A DNA stretch of 64,000 nt from Alopecurus myosuroides. Its lineage: Eukaryota > Streptophyta > Magnoliopsida > Poales > Poaceae. The stretch is taken from positions 41,797,304-41,861,303 of the forward strand of contig CM054063.1 in NCBI GenBank assembly GCA_028641055.1, given 5' to 3'. Of this stretch, positions 23,801 through 36,228 are shown one piece after another; the stretch's first letter is position 1; the number at the start of each line of letters is the position of its first letter. The position numbers and the translations under genes were made by a program. The notes under the pieces are model-generated. The model did not search any database. It saw only the letters and a list, made by a program, of their open reading frames with translations, and was not told the DNA's origin.

Positions 23801-25826
23801 GCAGCTGGGGGAGAAGGGAGTGTTTTGTCCTGAGCAGCATCCTGCGCATTCTGTTCTGCGCGGGCCTGCTGCTCCTGGTCCATGTCTTGGGCACCAGCAC
23901 CCGGGTCCTCGGCGTTGGTGTTTTCTTCTTCTTCCTTCCTGCGAGAGGGCGCGCGCGTCCTATCCCGTGTTGCTGGCTCATCCTCGCCCTCGGAAAGATC
24001 AATGAGCGCCTCGAGGTCGATGGCTGATTTTCTCTTGGAGGTGGAGGGAGCCGCAGCAGCATCGGCATCCAAAGGATCGCTGAAGGAGAAAGGGAGTTCA
24101 GAAAAAGAGGAGGGGAGGAGAACACCGAGAAGCAGCAGCATAGTGTGATTTAGAGGGAAATTACTTACCCTTTGCGGGTAGGAAGTGGCCTTCTGACGGA
24201 AACCTTCTTCTTCTTCTCGGGCTTCTTGGCCTTTTTGGCAACAGGCTCTTGGGCACCGCTACCAGCCCTCTTCCGAGTGGTAGGAGAAGCCACAGCGACA
24301 GGATCGACGTCGAGGACATCCTCGTCTTCCTCGTCCGCCTTAGGGTCATCTGCAGGGTAGAGGAGAAAAAGGAGTTGAGAAACGAAAAGGGAAATTGGAT
24401 TGCGCTACTCGCAACTAGAGAGGCGAACTCAATCACCTTCTTTGTCGTCCTCGGACCAGTCCCGAATGGACGCATCAGCTTGGTGCCTACCCGACTGATC
24501 GGCGCGAGGGACACAGAGGGTGGCCTGTGTGTCATAGGCGGTCTCGTCGTCCTCTTCCCGATCTTTGCTCCAATTGGCCTCGAAGCGCTCCTCATTTTCA
24601 ACGCGCTGACGATCAATGTGCTGGAAAGACAAGCAGGCAATACAAATCAGTTGAGCACAAGGCTAAGGAATCCTACCCAGTACGGAATGCCAACATAAAG
24701 CATATAAGGCCAGAAACTCCTACTCGGAATAGCATGCAAACACAACGCATATTTGGCTAAGATTCTCTACTCAACGTGGCGTGCAAACACAAAGCACATA
24801 AAGCCAACGAGATGCTAGTATTGTTCTACTCGGCGCAACATGTGAAGACTAAGCATACTAAGCTGGAGAGCCAACTACTCGGTATCAGAATGCAGAGACA
24901 AAGAGTAAAGGACTAACCTCCTCCATTGGCTTGTCGCGGCTATACGGCGCAAAGGCGTATTGCCAGTTGTCGGTGAGGCCAGTCATCATGATGGAACGCG
25001 CCCAGACGGCTACATCCGCTGTGCTCAGCTCGAATGTGGTGGTCCTCGTGCAGTCCCTGTTGCCTCCCATGTAACACATGATGTGGGTACGGCGCTGAAG
25101 CGGGAGCACTCGCCGCGAGATCCAACACGCGTTGGGATCATCGCGTTTGAATCCCAACTCCCTCAGCTCGGCGAGGCGCTTTTCGATCTGAAGGATATCG
25201 CCTTGCAGCCTCGGCTTGTATCCCCAATTCTGCTGGGTTGGTGGCGTGTTCGTCCACTTGGGGAGCCCAATCCGGTCAGTGACTTGCGCTCCTTCTTCAG
25301 CAGGAACATTCTTGACATAGAGGAAGGTGCGCTGCCACTTGCGCACCGTGTCGAGCCCCTTGATGCGCGGGTGGTTGACGGAGCCGCGCTGCAACATCAT
25401 TGCGCTTCCCGTCTTCGTCATGCTGCGGGAGCTCTCTGTGCTTCCGGACTTGGGGACGCTCTGCTTCCGGAAGATGAAGTAGCGCGCCCAGGTATGCACC
25501 GTTGGGCGCACACCCAGGAACGCCTCGCAGACCACGGCGTGGTACGCGAGCATCACCACGGCGTTGGGAGGCAGGTGGTGCGGCTGCAGCCCGAAGTGGT
25601 TCAGGAAATCCTTGAAGAAATCCGAAACGGGCAGGCCGAATCCTCGCTTGAAGTGGGCGAGGAAGACGATGAACTCGTCCGCCTCCGGCGTGGGGACGAT
25701 TTCGCCGTCCGGCTGCCTACACCGCATGCCGGGAGGAACACGGCGGGTATTTACCAACCATTGGCAATCCTCCGCCGTGACCTCAGATCCCGCCCAACCG
25801 GCGCGGGCGTCGTCATCGCAAGCCAT
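20816..25826 (-). pseudogene. Element A antisense gene, eight exons, broken
   Basis: Exons by GT-AG boundaries and alignment to C: 24918-25826, 24437-24620, 24169-24349, 22765-24079, about 22405-22561, 22240-22323, 21796-22164 and 20816-21690. Exon 1 encodes the N-terminal transposon-type domain (GLQPHHLPPNAVVMLAYH) and is open. Exon 4 has two in-frame stops (near 23535 and 23253). The exon 5 acceptor has changed from the CAG seen in B to CAA, so splicing there is probably lost. Exon 8 encodes a long Asp/Glu run (near 21150-21190) and ends in TATSN. A TATA-like box upstream (near 26015) reads GATAAATA, weaker than in B and C. Function unknown. Confidence 0.8.
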
Positions 25827-26487
25827 GGAGAGGAGATGATTTGGTGGAAGATTTCATGGAGTTTCGAATAGAGGGAGTGCTCTCAATCTCTCCGGCGTCG
25901 CACGGAGTAGCGGCACAGCAAGGATGCGCGGCGGCGGAGTGGTCTGCGGCGGCGGAGAAATGAAGGGGCAGGAAGTGAATGCGAGCAGGAAAGAGAAGGA
26001 GGAGTTACCGAGGGGGTATTTATCTCTCCCCTCGGGTTGCCGTTACCAGCGGAGTTAGTGGGATCAGTTGTGCGTGGAGATCTTGCGACATGGGATGCGA
26101 GCCCGTTAGAAACGCACACAACGCATATTGCGCGTGTAACCGGGCGCAATTGATCCCACGTCGAGATCGTGGGCTGATAACTGCGGTTGAAGTGACCTAA
26201 CGGGACAGTGGGCCCAGGTCGCAGTGATGGGCGCGTGGCCTGTCATATCCTAGGCACCGAGGCGTCGGGGGTACGAAGGCTCGACACGTGCCCAGTAGCG
26301 ATGCGGAGGGATGGATTTGCTCTGCCACGCCGAGATTCTGTTCGAGATTTCACAAAGTCGTTTTACTCGGCGACAGAGAAGGGAAATGGTGCTACCCGGC
26401 ATCCTACGGTTCAAAGACAAAGATTTGTTTTAAGCTGGAAGAGCCCAGTGAACAAGTTCGCAGGACTCAACCAGCTTCGGGGACTAA

Positions 26488-27343
26488 TGTCGGGGGGTTA
26501 CCCCCGAGTAGGGGTAAGGCAGGTGCTAAAGGAAAGATCAAAGGAGAGGTTTGGCTGAGTAGCTGGCTACCCGGTACTCGCTACCCGGTTGACTATTATC
26601 CGGCCGTACCTGCTAATGGCCAGAAGGAAGAATCAGGGAAGTTACATTATTCCGAGTAGAGGATATGGTGTGAGTAGAGGAAGTGAGTTGCTACTCGGGC
26701 CAGAAGTCAAAGGACCCACTCTGACACAGGATCCCACGTATCCTGGGTCCGTACTGGTGCACTGTTCATCTGCAGAGCGCGTGCTTATCCGCGCCAAGGT
26801 GTCAGCAGGGCGGCGCAAGTTAGGGGTCCTACCCTGTGGCCGTGACAGTGATAACAGATCGTCATCTTGGTTTTGCACAACGACTTTCTACACAAGACAA
26901 ACTAGGAAGCCAAAGCTGTCAGCGAGAAGCTGGAAGTGTGCAGTGTGCACACTATGTCGACATCTGTTTGTACTTTTCCCTCTTGGATGTATTCGGCTGG
27001 GCACCAGTATATAAGGTGCCCTGCCTCCTCCTGTGTGAGGGTTGCTGATTTGGAGAGAACACTTAGCTCACACGTCACGTAGAGAGCAGGGTGGCTACTC
27101 GGCTGTAAGCCAAAGTTGTACCGTGGCTACTCGGTGACACACACTTAAAAGGAGAGAAAGGCAGGAGTAGGGGTTTTACCTCCACACGAGGGCCCTGAAC
27201 CTGGGTAGATCTTGTTGTTTGCAGTGCTTGATTCACCCCACACGCGGCTACTCGCTGCGTGATCCCTCCCCGAGCACCTCCAGCGTCCATCGACCCCAAA
27301 CAATTAGCCATCCTATGGCATCTGCCGTGACACCACCACGACA
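26488..27343 (+). repeat. Element A 3' LTR
   Basis: 856 bp, begins TGTCGGGGGG and ends CCACCACGACA, giving the inverted ends TGTCG/CGACA. It has a TATA box (TATATAAG, 27008-27015) and, near 27150-27210, the conserved 'ttttacctcc...aacctgggta' block. It is preceded by the purine-rich phrase CAGCTTCGGGGACTA, the likely polypurine tract. The following five bases are AGGAT, but the matching left target copy is lost with the 5' end. Confidence 0.92.
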
Positions 27344-29116
27344 AGGATCGACGGGAAGGTCCGAGTACGCCTCTTCCAAACAGGTGACTCCATGCGCCAG
27401 CGCGAACTTGATGCATGGCAGTCTTCGCCCCAGACTCCGACTGAGCAACCGCGTAGGTGTCAAGGAGATTGCACTCCGAGAAAATCTTCAAGAGATCACC
27501 TAGCGCAGGTGGAGACACGGTGTCGACTAGAAGGCGACCGTGAAGCTGCGTCATCACTCGAAAGGCATCGCCAATCAGGGTGCAAATCCCTTCGGCGTGC
27601 TTCCTGAGCTGGGCGCAGGACTCGGTCAGCGCATCCACCCGTTGGACCCCAGGAAGCTCCAGTGGGACGCCCAGAAGACCTGCAAAGGAAAATATTAAAA
27701 CCTAAGGACCTATCAGACCACCATAAGACGACAATAGACCAAAAGCAACTTAACCGTAAAACGTTTGGCCAGAGGATCAAGGAAGTCGACAAGGTCGGAG
27801 TCCGCCTTGGTGCATGCCTCCTCCAGATTCTTCAGAGCATCCTGGGCGGCCGCAAGCTTTCCTTCGAGGTCAGCCGACAACATGCGGGAGGACTCAAGTT
27901 CCCGTCGAGTAGCTGCCAACTGAGCCTCTTGAGAAATTGCCCGAGTGGAGGCATCCGCCTTCTCGGCCTTCATAAACTCAACTTGAGCTACGCAGCAATG
28001 GTTATCAGAAACGAAGAGATTGGCAGAAATAAAGAGATAAACATGGAGGAAGGGGATAAACTTACTTCGAAGGAGCTCATTTTCGGTGGCGAGTCGATCC
28101 CGATCTGAACGAAGAGTCCCGCATTCCGCTTTGGCAAGAAGGACACGGCGACCAACGACCGCAAGGGAGTCGATGAGGGACTGCAAAGAACATGAAGATA
28201 GTAGAATTAGAAAAGAGAAACTTGAGCCTATACACGATTGAAAACATTCGAGTATAGCCTCGGGGGCTACTCCCATCGGGAGCACTGTCGTGCACCCGAT
28301 AAAGCAAGAAGAAAGGACAAGGTCTACATCTTTGAGCCTGTAGCCAATCGCATGTGATCAACTACAGCCTCGGGGGCTACTCCCATCGGGAGCACTGCCG
28401 TGCACCCGATAAAAAACAGATACAAACTGACAAAATACTGAAGAAGCAAGCAGCAAAGTTTACCTGGCCTTGGGCGAAGGAAAGGGGATCCGTTGAGCTA
28501 CCCGACACCTCCTTCGGAGTCGAGGCCCCAGCAGCAAAACTAGGAATTCTGTATTCCGTAGTCACCGCGGTGGGGGCTACACTCGACGAATTCTGCACGG
28601 TGTCGGCGGTAGGGGTCCCACCCGCGATTTCAAGTTTCTTCCTCTTTTCGAGAGGAAGGGAAGAGACAAATCTACAAGGGCTGATAGCTTGCAGACTACA
28701 ATGAAGGCAATATGTCAAAAGACGCGAAAGGAAAATGTTCGACTAAGAACAAGAAGAAAAACTTACTTGTCGTCATCTTCATCGTCCAACATATCCGCAT
28801 TCCAGGCGGTTTGGATATTTGGAAATGAAGGAGAAGGGGCGCGCGTGCGCTGGAGGGTCACGATGAGGGGCCCCTTCCTGGGCGATTCCTTGTCCAAGGA
28901 GTTATCCTTGGAGGTGGCCTCGTCGTCCTCCACTCGACGGCGTTTGCGGTGGAGAAGACCGCTACCCGAATCCGCCATGCCATCCGAGGAGTCACGCTTG
29001 GAGCTCGAGGAGGCATTAGCAACACTGGTATCGGCTGGGCCGTCCAAGTTACTCGTCAACAAATCCGAGGCCTCCTCCCCAGACATTGGTGGGTAGCAGG
29101 TGGCCACGGTTAGGCT
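27344..29116 (-). pseudogene. Element D antisense gene, downstream exons
   Basis: Five putative exons follow GT-AG rules on the minus strand: 28767-29116, 28464-28671, 28066-28180, 27763-27987 (donor weak) and 27344-27679, the last truncated by A's LTR. The protein pieces are acidic/Ser-rich (near 28770-29100, with KRRRVEDDE), then coiled-coil-like (CGTLRSDRDRLATENELLR; QLAATRRELESSRM), then a helical C-terminal region. Upstream exons are at 59752-60221 and 43970-44465. The style matches the antisense genes of A-C, but sequence identity is low, so this is a diverged relative. Confidence 0.65.
28255..28415. repeat. Duplicated polypurine-like motif in a D intron
   Basis: Two near-identical copies of 'cctcgggggctactcccatc' followed by 'gggagcactg(t/c)cgtgcacccgataaa' occur at about 28258-28306 and 28369-28413, inside the intron between exons ending at 28464 and starting at 28180. 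CTCGGGGGCTACT is also the motif directly before D's 3' LTR (61386-61398). Confidence 0.75.
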
Positions 29117-29214
29117 CTACAAAGTAGACAGAAGAAAAGCGAGAGAGAAATTCAGTCGACCAAATTTCAGAACAAGGAAAGAAATGAAGACAGAGGGAAA
29201 GATAAACTTACTCG

Positions 29215-29219
29215 GGTGG
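29215..29219. repeat. Target duplication GGTGG, left of element B
   Basis: GGTGG at 29215-29219 is repeated at 43965-43969 on the other side of element B. This five-base duplication proves B is a complete, uninterrupted insertion. Confidence 0.93.
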
Positions 29220-30087
29220 TGTCGTGGTGGTGTCACGGCAGATGCCATAGGATGGCTAAAGATGTGGGGACGATGGACGCTGGAGGTGCTCGGGGAGGGA
29301 TCACGCAGCAAGTAGCCGCGTGTGGGATGAATCTAGCCCTGCAAACAACAAGATCTACCCAGGTTCAGGGCCCTCGTGTGGAGGTAAACCCCTACTCCTG
29401 CCTTTCTCTTCTTATATTTGTGTCTCACCGAGTAGCCACAGTACAGGTTTTGCCTACAGCAGAGTAGCCACTCTTCTCTCTAGGTGAAGATCTAGGGTTT
29501 CCTATCGTGTGTCCAACCATCCCGTGTCATCGTCCCTCGCGCAGGAGGGGGCATGGCACCTTATATACTGGTGCCCAGCCGGATACAGCCAACATGGAAA
29601 AGTACAAACAGATGTCGACATAGTGTGCACACTGCACACTTCCAGCTTCCCGCTGACAGCTTTGGCTTCCTAATTTGTCTTGTATGGAAAGTCGTTGTGC
29701 AAAACCAAGATGACGTTCTGTTATCACTGCCACGACCATAGGGTAGGCCCCCTAACCTGCGCCGCCCTGCTGACACCCTGACGCGGATAAGCACGCGCTC
29801 TGCAGATGAACAGTGCATCAGTACGGACCCAGGATACGCGGGATCCTGTGTCAGAACGGCTCCTTTGACTTTTGGTCCGAGTAGGAACCCACTCCCTCTA
29901 CTCGGACCTCTTCCTCTACTCGGAAGATTATAACTTCCTTGATTCTTTCTCCTGGCCATCAGCGTGTACGGCCGAATAGCAGTCAACCGGGTAGCGAGTA
30001 CCAGGTAGCCAGCTACTCTGCCAAACGTCTCTTCTGATCTTGTCCTTAGAACTTGCCTTTACCCTTCTCGGGGGTAACCCCCCGACA
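29220..30087 (-). repeat. Element B 3' LTR (left copy)
   Basis: 868 bp, TGTCG...CGACA ends. A TATA-like TATATAAG is readable on the minus strand (near 29571). The purine-rich tract lies just right of it (about 30088-30105), as expected for a minus-strand element. Confidence 0.92.
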
Positions 30088-30599
30088 TTAGTCCCCGAAG
30101 CTGGTAGACTCCTGCGAACTTGTTCACTGGGCTCTTCCAGCTTAAAAACCAATCTTGTCTCTGAATTCTAAGATGCTGAGTAGCACCTCCGAGTAGCCCT
30201 CAACTCTGGCTTTAATCTCTCTCTTCCGAATAGAACCATTTCTCTTCTCTGTCACCGAGTAAAATGACATTGCGAAATCTTGGATAGAATCTCGGCGTGG
30301 CAGAGCAAATCCATCTTTCCGCACAGCAACTGGGCACGTGTCACGCTCTCGCACACCCAACGCCTCGGTGCCTGGGATATGACAGGCCACGCGCCCATCA
30401 ATGCGACCTGGGCCCACCGGCCCGTTAGGTCACATCAGCTGCAGTTATTATCCCACGATCTCGACGTGGGATCAATTGCGGCCGTTACGCGCGCAAACTG
30501 CGCTGTGTGCGTTTCTAACCGGCCCACAGCCCACGTCGCACGATCTCCGCGCACAACTGATCCCACTAACTCCACAAGTAACGGCAACCCGAGGGGAGG

Positions 30600-30607
30600 T
30601 ATAAATA
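30600..30607 (+). promoter_or_regulatory. TATA box of B antisense gene
   Basis: TATAAATA at 30600-30607, followed by ACCCCCTCGGTAACTCC and a C/T-rich leader, lies 185 bp upstream of the antisense ATG (30792). The same box is at the equivalent place in C (58314-58321) and, mutated, in A (near 26015). Confidence 0.65.
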
Positions 30608-30791
30608 CCCCCTCGGTAACTCCTCCTTCTCTTTCCTGCTCTCATTCACTTCCTGCCTCCTCGCCTCTCCGCCGCCACAGAGCACCCCGCCGCCGCACAT
30701 CTTGCTGCGCCGCTGCTCCGCGCGACGCCGGAGAGACCTCGAGCACTTCTCCCACCCAATCTCCACGAAACCACAAAATCCTCTCGTCTCC

Positions 30792-33700
30792 ATGGCGCGC
30801 GACGCCGGATGGGCTGGATCCGAGGTCACGCTGGAGGATTGCCAGTGGCTGGTGAATACCCGCCGCGTTCCTGCCGGCGTGCGCTACAGGCAGCCGGACG
30901 GCGAACTCGTTCCCACACCGGAAGCGGACGAGTTCGTCGTCTTCCTCGCCCATTTCAAGCAAGGATTCGGCCTGCCCGTCTCCGATTTCTTCAGGTCCTT
31001 CCTCAACCACTTCGGGCTCCAGCCACACCACCTGCCTCCCAACGCCGTGGTGATGCTCGCATACCACGCCGTGGTCTGCGAGGCGTTCCTGGGTGTGCGC
31101 CCCACGGTGCACACCTGGGCGCGCTACTTCTTCTTCCGGAAGCAGAGCGTCCCCAAGACTGGAAGCACGGAGAGCGCCCGTAGCATGACCAAGACAGGAA
31201 GCGCGATGATGCTGCAGCGCGGCTCCACCAATCACCCGCGCATCAAGGGGCTCGAATCGGTGCACAAGTGGTAGCGGTCCTTCTTCTACGTGAAGAATGT
31301 TCCTGATGAGGAAGATGCGCCACTCGTGGACCGAATTGGGCTTCCCAAGTGGACGAACACGGCGCCCACTCAGCAAAATTGGGGATACAAGCCACCGCTG
31401 CAAGGCGATATCTCCCAGATTAACAAGCGCCTCGCCGAGCTGAAGGAGTTGGGGCTCAAAAGCGACAATCCCATCGCCTGCTGGATTTCTCGGTGAGTGC
31501 TCCCGCTACAGTGCCGTACGCACATCATGTGCTACATGGGAGGCAACAGAGACTGCACGAGGACCACCACATTCGAGATGAGCAACGCGTATGTGGCCGT
31601 CTGGGCGCGCTCCATCATGAGTACCGGCCTCACCGACAACTGGCAATACGGCTTTGTGCCGTATAGCCGTGAGAAGCCAATCGAACAGGTTAGCACTTTA
31701 TGCTTTATCTCTGCATCCTGATACCGAGTAGGTGGCTTTCCAGCTTAGTATGCTTAGTCTTTGCACGCTGCACCGAGTAGAACACTTACTAGTATCTTCT
31801 AGGCTTTATGTGCTCTGTGTTCGCACGCCACGTCGAGCAGAACACTTACTAGTATTTCCTAGGCTTTATGTGCTTTGTATTTGCATGCCCTGTCGAGTAG
31901 AGAACCTTAGCAAAATATGCTTTGTGTTTGCATTCCGTACCGGGTAGGATTCCTTGTATTGCTCAACTAATTTGTATTGCCTGCTTGTATTTCCAGCACA
32001 TTGCTCGCCAGCTCGCTGAAAACGAGGAGCGCTTTGAGGCCAATTGGAGCAAGGACCGAGAGGAAGATGACGAGACCGCCTATGACACCCATGCCACCCT
32101 TTGTGTCCCTCGCGCCGAACAGCAGGGTAAGCACCACGTCGATGCGTCCATTCGGGATTGGTCCGAGGACGGTGAAGAAGGTGACTGAGCTCGCCTCTGT
32201 AGTTGCGAGTAGCACAATCTAATTTTTCTTTCCACTTCTCAACTGCTTCTTTTCTTCTACTTTGCAGACGACGCCGATGCTGACGAGGAAGACGAGGACG
32301 TCCTCGACGTTGATCCGGTTGCGGTGGCTGCCCCTACCACTCGGAAGAGGGCGGGTAGCGGTGCCCAAGAGCCCGCCGCCAAGAAGCCGAAAGACGAGAA
32401 GAAGAAGAAGGGTAAGTAGTTTCCCTCTAATTTACATCTTGTTATTGCTTCTTGGTGTTCTTCTTCCCCTCCCCTTTTTCGGAACTTCTTTTTTCTCTTC
32501 AGCGATCCCTTGGACGCTGATGTTGCTGCTGCTTCCACCAAATCCAAGAGGAAACCCGACATCGACCTCGAGGTGCTCATCGATCTCTCTGAAGATGAGG
32601 ATGAGCCAGCAGCACGGGATAGGACGCGTGCGCCCTCGCCCGTGAAGGAAGAAGAAGAAGGCACCAACGCCGAGGATACGGCCGCTGGTGTCCAAGACAT
32701 GGACCAGGGGCAGAAGGCCCGCGCAGAACAAGTGCGCAGGATACTGCTCGAGACGAGACCCCCTCTTCTCCCCCAGCTGCCTCAGCTGGGGAGAATACTG
32801 AACAAGATGTCGAGTACCAAGACCACGCCGCCCTTGAGCGGCAGTAAGAGAACCTGGAACAGCCGGAAACTGAAGCTGCTGTTCAAGATGACCCCGCGGC
32901 CCAGCCGCGGGTAGAAGAACAAGGAGAAGTACGACCTGCAGAGCCAAGCGCAACAGGACGCTGCGCCGGGTAGCCAGCCCCTTGTGCCGCCTACCCAGCA
33001 GGCTGCTCCACCCACTGCACCAAGCCCTCCGCTGCCAGCGAAGAAGACCAAGACTGCACCAAGCCCTCCAGCCAAGCAGAGCACTAAGAAGACGGATGCC
33101 GCCGGCAAGCAGGCCATCCAGCCTGATGCCCCAGTTCGCAAGAATCCATCGCGCAACACTGCGCAGGATGCTGCCAAGATGCCGCCACCAAAACTACCCG
33201 TGAAGCCTGCCGCGAAGACTAGGCAGCTTACCATTGGCGCTTCTGGCAGTTCTGCTGGCGCAGGCGCAGGATCAAGCGCTCAAGAACCGCCTAGCTTCCT
33301 GCCCTACATGGTGCAGATGGCCAAGCAGCACAACATCAAGTTTACCGCGGGCGAGAAGCGGGTCGCGCTTACGAAGGGCAAGCAGGCCACGGCGGTGGAC
33401 TCCAAGTTGCTGGATAAGAAGAAAGCCCTTTCGATCTACTCGCGCGAGGTCCAAGAGAATGAGGTGCAGTCCGAGGGGCTCGAGCAGATGATTGACCGGG
33501 TAGGCCCATCGACGTGGTGTGGGAGAGCGACACGCTTGGAAACAAGACCTGGAATGGCCTGACCTTGGGCCCGCTGGACCATTGGCGCACTGATTGGAAC
33601 AAGGCGGACATGGGCTACAATCCCATGAACATTTCGTCCACCACGAGCACACTGGCCGCGAAAATGTTCGTTCACCGCAAAGCTGCCGAAGACCTCGAAC

Positions 33701-35558
33701 AGACCTATGCTGTAAGTGTCGTTTGCTTGTTCCGAGTTGCCACTTATCTTCTCTTGTATCCTGCATTTTCTCCTTATCCGTTACCCAGTCCCCGAGATTC
33801 GGGCCGAGTAGACGGGTACTCAACCGAGTTGCCGTCTTCTCGGGCCAAATCTTCAAGACACTGTCTAACTTCTTTTCTCTCTTCTCCACAGAATAGCCTC
33901 TTGAAGACGACAACCCTTTACCGGCGGCTGCTCTGGAATCACGCCATCGCCAAGAGGCGCCTTGAGGCCCTGAAAGCAGAACGCAAGAGTGATGCTTTTA
34001 CGGAGCAAGCGGCCCTGGACCATGCCCTCCAACTTTCAGAACTCGAGAGTAAGCTTCTAGCTATTCGGTTAATGTGTTTTGTGCTTACGCCCGTATTTGC
34101 TCTTTGCTCTAACTCCTTCTACTCTGCAGGAAAATTCAAGGCGATGGCAGAGGAACACAAACATTGCCATGTCTTCGTTGCTAATGCTGATACCACCATC
34201 AAGAAGATGGAAGGTGAGTTGCCGTCTGCTCTGCTCATTTTCCTCCTTTTCCTTTGCTACTCTGCTGACCGTGCTATTCTCTTCGCAGAAGATAACAAGA
34301 AGTTTCGTGAAGAGCATCTCGACTGTTTGAAACCTGCTGAGGTGCAGCAACAGCTGGCTAGCCGAGATGCGGAGATCAAGAATGAACGCGACACCGAGCG
34401 TGCCGAGTTCGAAGTCATGCAAGTGAAGCTGAAGGCCGCTCTCGAGGATGCCTTGGAGACCAGGATACTGAGCGCAGCCAAAGAGAGGACGCTCGAGACA
34501 GAGATCGCGGTGCTGAAGAAGAGCAACTCGGACCTCATGCTCCAGCTGGCCAATTGCCGTAAAGTTGAAGACATGCATGTTGCGGATGAGGAGGCTTGGA
34601 GGAGAAAGATGGAAGCTCTACTCTGCGAGCTTAACAGTAAGTTCGCGCTTCTCTGCACTTGCTCGTTTCCTTCTTCTTCTGTTTGGTTTGATTTGCATCT
34701 CTTCTCTGCCTCCGTTTCTAATCCTTTCTGATAGCATTTTCAGAAATCTTCCCTGACCTCTGCTCGGCTTGCACACCTGCCCTAACGAAGGCGCAAGAAA
34801 TTCGAGCTGAAAAAGTATTGCCCACGGATACCAAGTCTTCAATTGAGGACAATCTCATGAGCATGCAGGCACAGCTCCAGCGTCTTAGCGTCTTGGGCAC
34901 CGACTTGGTGTCCACCGCCTTCAAACTTCATGATCTGTTCTGGCCCCAAGACCCTGTGCCAAAGACCATCCGCGCGCTCTCCGAGAAGCTCAACGGTGTC
35001 AAAGCCGAGTTGAAGAAATGGCGTGCATCCGGAGCTCGGGCAGGCGCCGATATGCTACTCCTCTTCATTTGCAGCTGGTATGAAAACTTAAATCTCAATA
35101 CCATCCTTGAGCTGCACCGGGACTCGAAGTGGGAGTCCGATCCCGACTGCGTGACTCTCCGCAAGGCTGTCGCGTATGAGATCGCCTCCTACGCGGATAC
35201 CGCCCTCTTCATCGACAGCCTCACCGAGCCTGACACCGAGGCGGAAAGCGAGGGTGAGGATGAAGATGAAGACGAAGACGAGGACACCGAGTCGGAAGAC
35301 TTGGGCTGCTTTGAATACACAGGTGCTGAGGAGGTATCCGGGAAGGGGAAGATGGTGATCCAGGATGCAGATCCTGAGCTGGGCTCGTCTTCTGGCGCGG
35401 TCCTTGACGACGCGCCGCTACTCCGCACGCAGTACACTGCCTCTACTTCGGCTACGGACTCTATCTCGGTGGCCACTGCCACCTCTGAGCAAGCTGGTGC
35501 CAACCCTGAAGCCGATGGCGCAAATGCCAACTTGGAGAATACTGCTACTTCCAACTAG
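30792..35558 (+). pseudogene. Element B antisense gene, eight exons, broken
   Basis: ATG in CCATGG at 30792. Exons by GT-AG boundaries: 30792-31688, 31997-32180, 32268-32411, 32503-33711, 33892-34048, 34130-34213, 34289-34636 and 34744-35558. Exon 1 encodes the transposon-type N-terminal domain (LQPHHLPPNAVVMLAYHAV) but has TAG at 31272-31274 and TGA at 31494-31496. Exon 3 is shortened at its end relative to A. Exon 4 has frameshifts. Exon 8 retains the KKWRASGARAGAD block and an Asp/Glu run. The gene cannot make the full protein, but its splice sites remain almost all intact. Confidence 0.82.
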
Positions 35559-36228
35559 TTAACTCCTGAAACACTTATGCTGCAAACTCTTATCAGATCC
35601 CCGGGATGCCGGGTGCATATGTATCAAACAATTATCTTTCCCGTTGCTACTCAGTTTTTATTCCACTTTGATGTTTTATACTTAGTATTTGAGCAATTCT
35701 GGCTCGATGCTGGGTTGCATTATGATGCAAGTCCCCGAGTTGCATTTTTTATCCACTCCTCCTTTTTATCTCAGCTCTTACCTGCAACTTGTTGCTTTTT
35801 TGGTAGTCGAGTCACAAGAGTTTAAAGTTGGAGTTTCAAATACTTAGCCACTTAGAAACAGTCATAGTAACGCTACTCATCACCAAGCCGAAAAGAGTTA
35901 ACAGAAAAGCAGTAAAGAACGCTCTACTCGGTTGCCACACGCTTCCTTTCCTTTGCAATTTTTCATGTGTTCATTGACTGTTTAGGTTGTTCTCTGGCTT
36001 TCCATGAAGCCGGGTTGCGGACAGCAGCAGAGTCGCAGAGTGTCCGGTGAGTGTAAACACATTACTTTGTACGCTTTTGAAATTCTAAACATAGCAACCG
36101 AGTAGACAAAGATACAACAGAATAGAAACCACACAGAGCAAGTTTGGACGAGGGCAGTCCCCGAGTTCAATTTTGGATTGCAGAGTAGGAATTTAACTCG
36201 GTTAAGAGAGTACATACACATTTTTTGC
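35559..36228. other. Element B spacer between antisense gene and pol
   Basis: About 670 bp, the counterpart of the spacers in A and C. No coding potential. It separates two convergent genes, so both transcripts probably end in it. Confidence 0.55.

Larger units (their letters stand above)
15712..27343 (+). mobile_element. Element A: 5'-truncated Tat-lineage Ty3/gypsy copy
   Basis: From 15712 the sequence matches the gag of elements B and C (Asn-rich tract, protease), then RT, two RNase H domains, integrase, an antisense intron-containing pseudogene and a 3' LTR. The 5' LTR, primer-binding site and most of gag are missing. The second RNase H-like domain between RT/RNase H and integrase, and the antisense gene before the 3' LTR, point to the Tat/Retand group. 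Several nonsense changes and indels mean no functional polyprotein. Confidence 0.9.
27344..29219 (+). mobile_element. Element D, piece 1 (older Tat-like gypsy)
   Basis: Element D is the host into which A, B and C inserted. This piece holds the downstream exons of D's antisense gene (minus strand), cut on the left by the 3' LTR of A. Joining 29219 to 43970 and 44465 to 59752 restores one continuous antisense exon, which shows that the three pieces were contiguous. D is taken to be plus-oriented because its antisense gene reads minus and its 3' LTR lies at the right (61401). Its gag, pol and 5' LTR are not in the window. Confidence 0.82.

Noticed and set aside
24960..25871. Plus-strand open frame of 303 codons opposite antisense exon 1 of A, and the similar frame at 30642-31403 in B
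   Set aside because: Both are reverse shadows of exon 1, whose minus-strand (A) or plus-strand (B) product carries the recognisable domain.
33514..34731. Single 405-codon frame across several B antisense exons
   Set aside because: It reads through introns that happen to be open; comparison with C gives exons ending at 33711, 34048, 34213 and 34636 with GT-AG boundaries.
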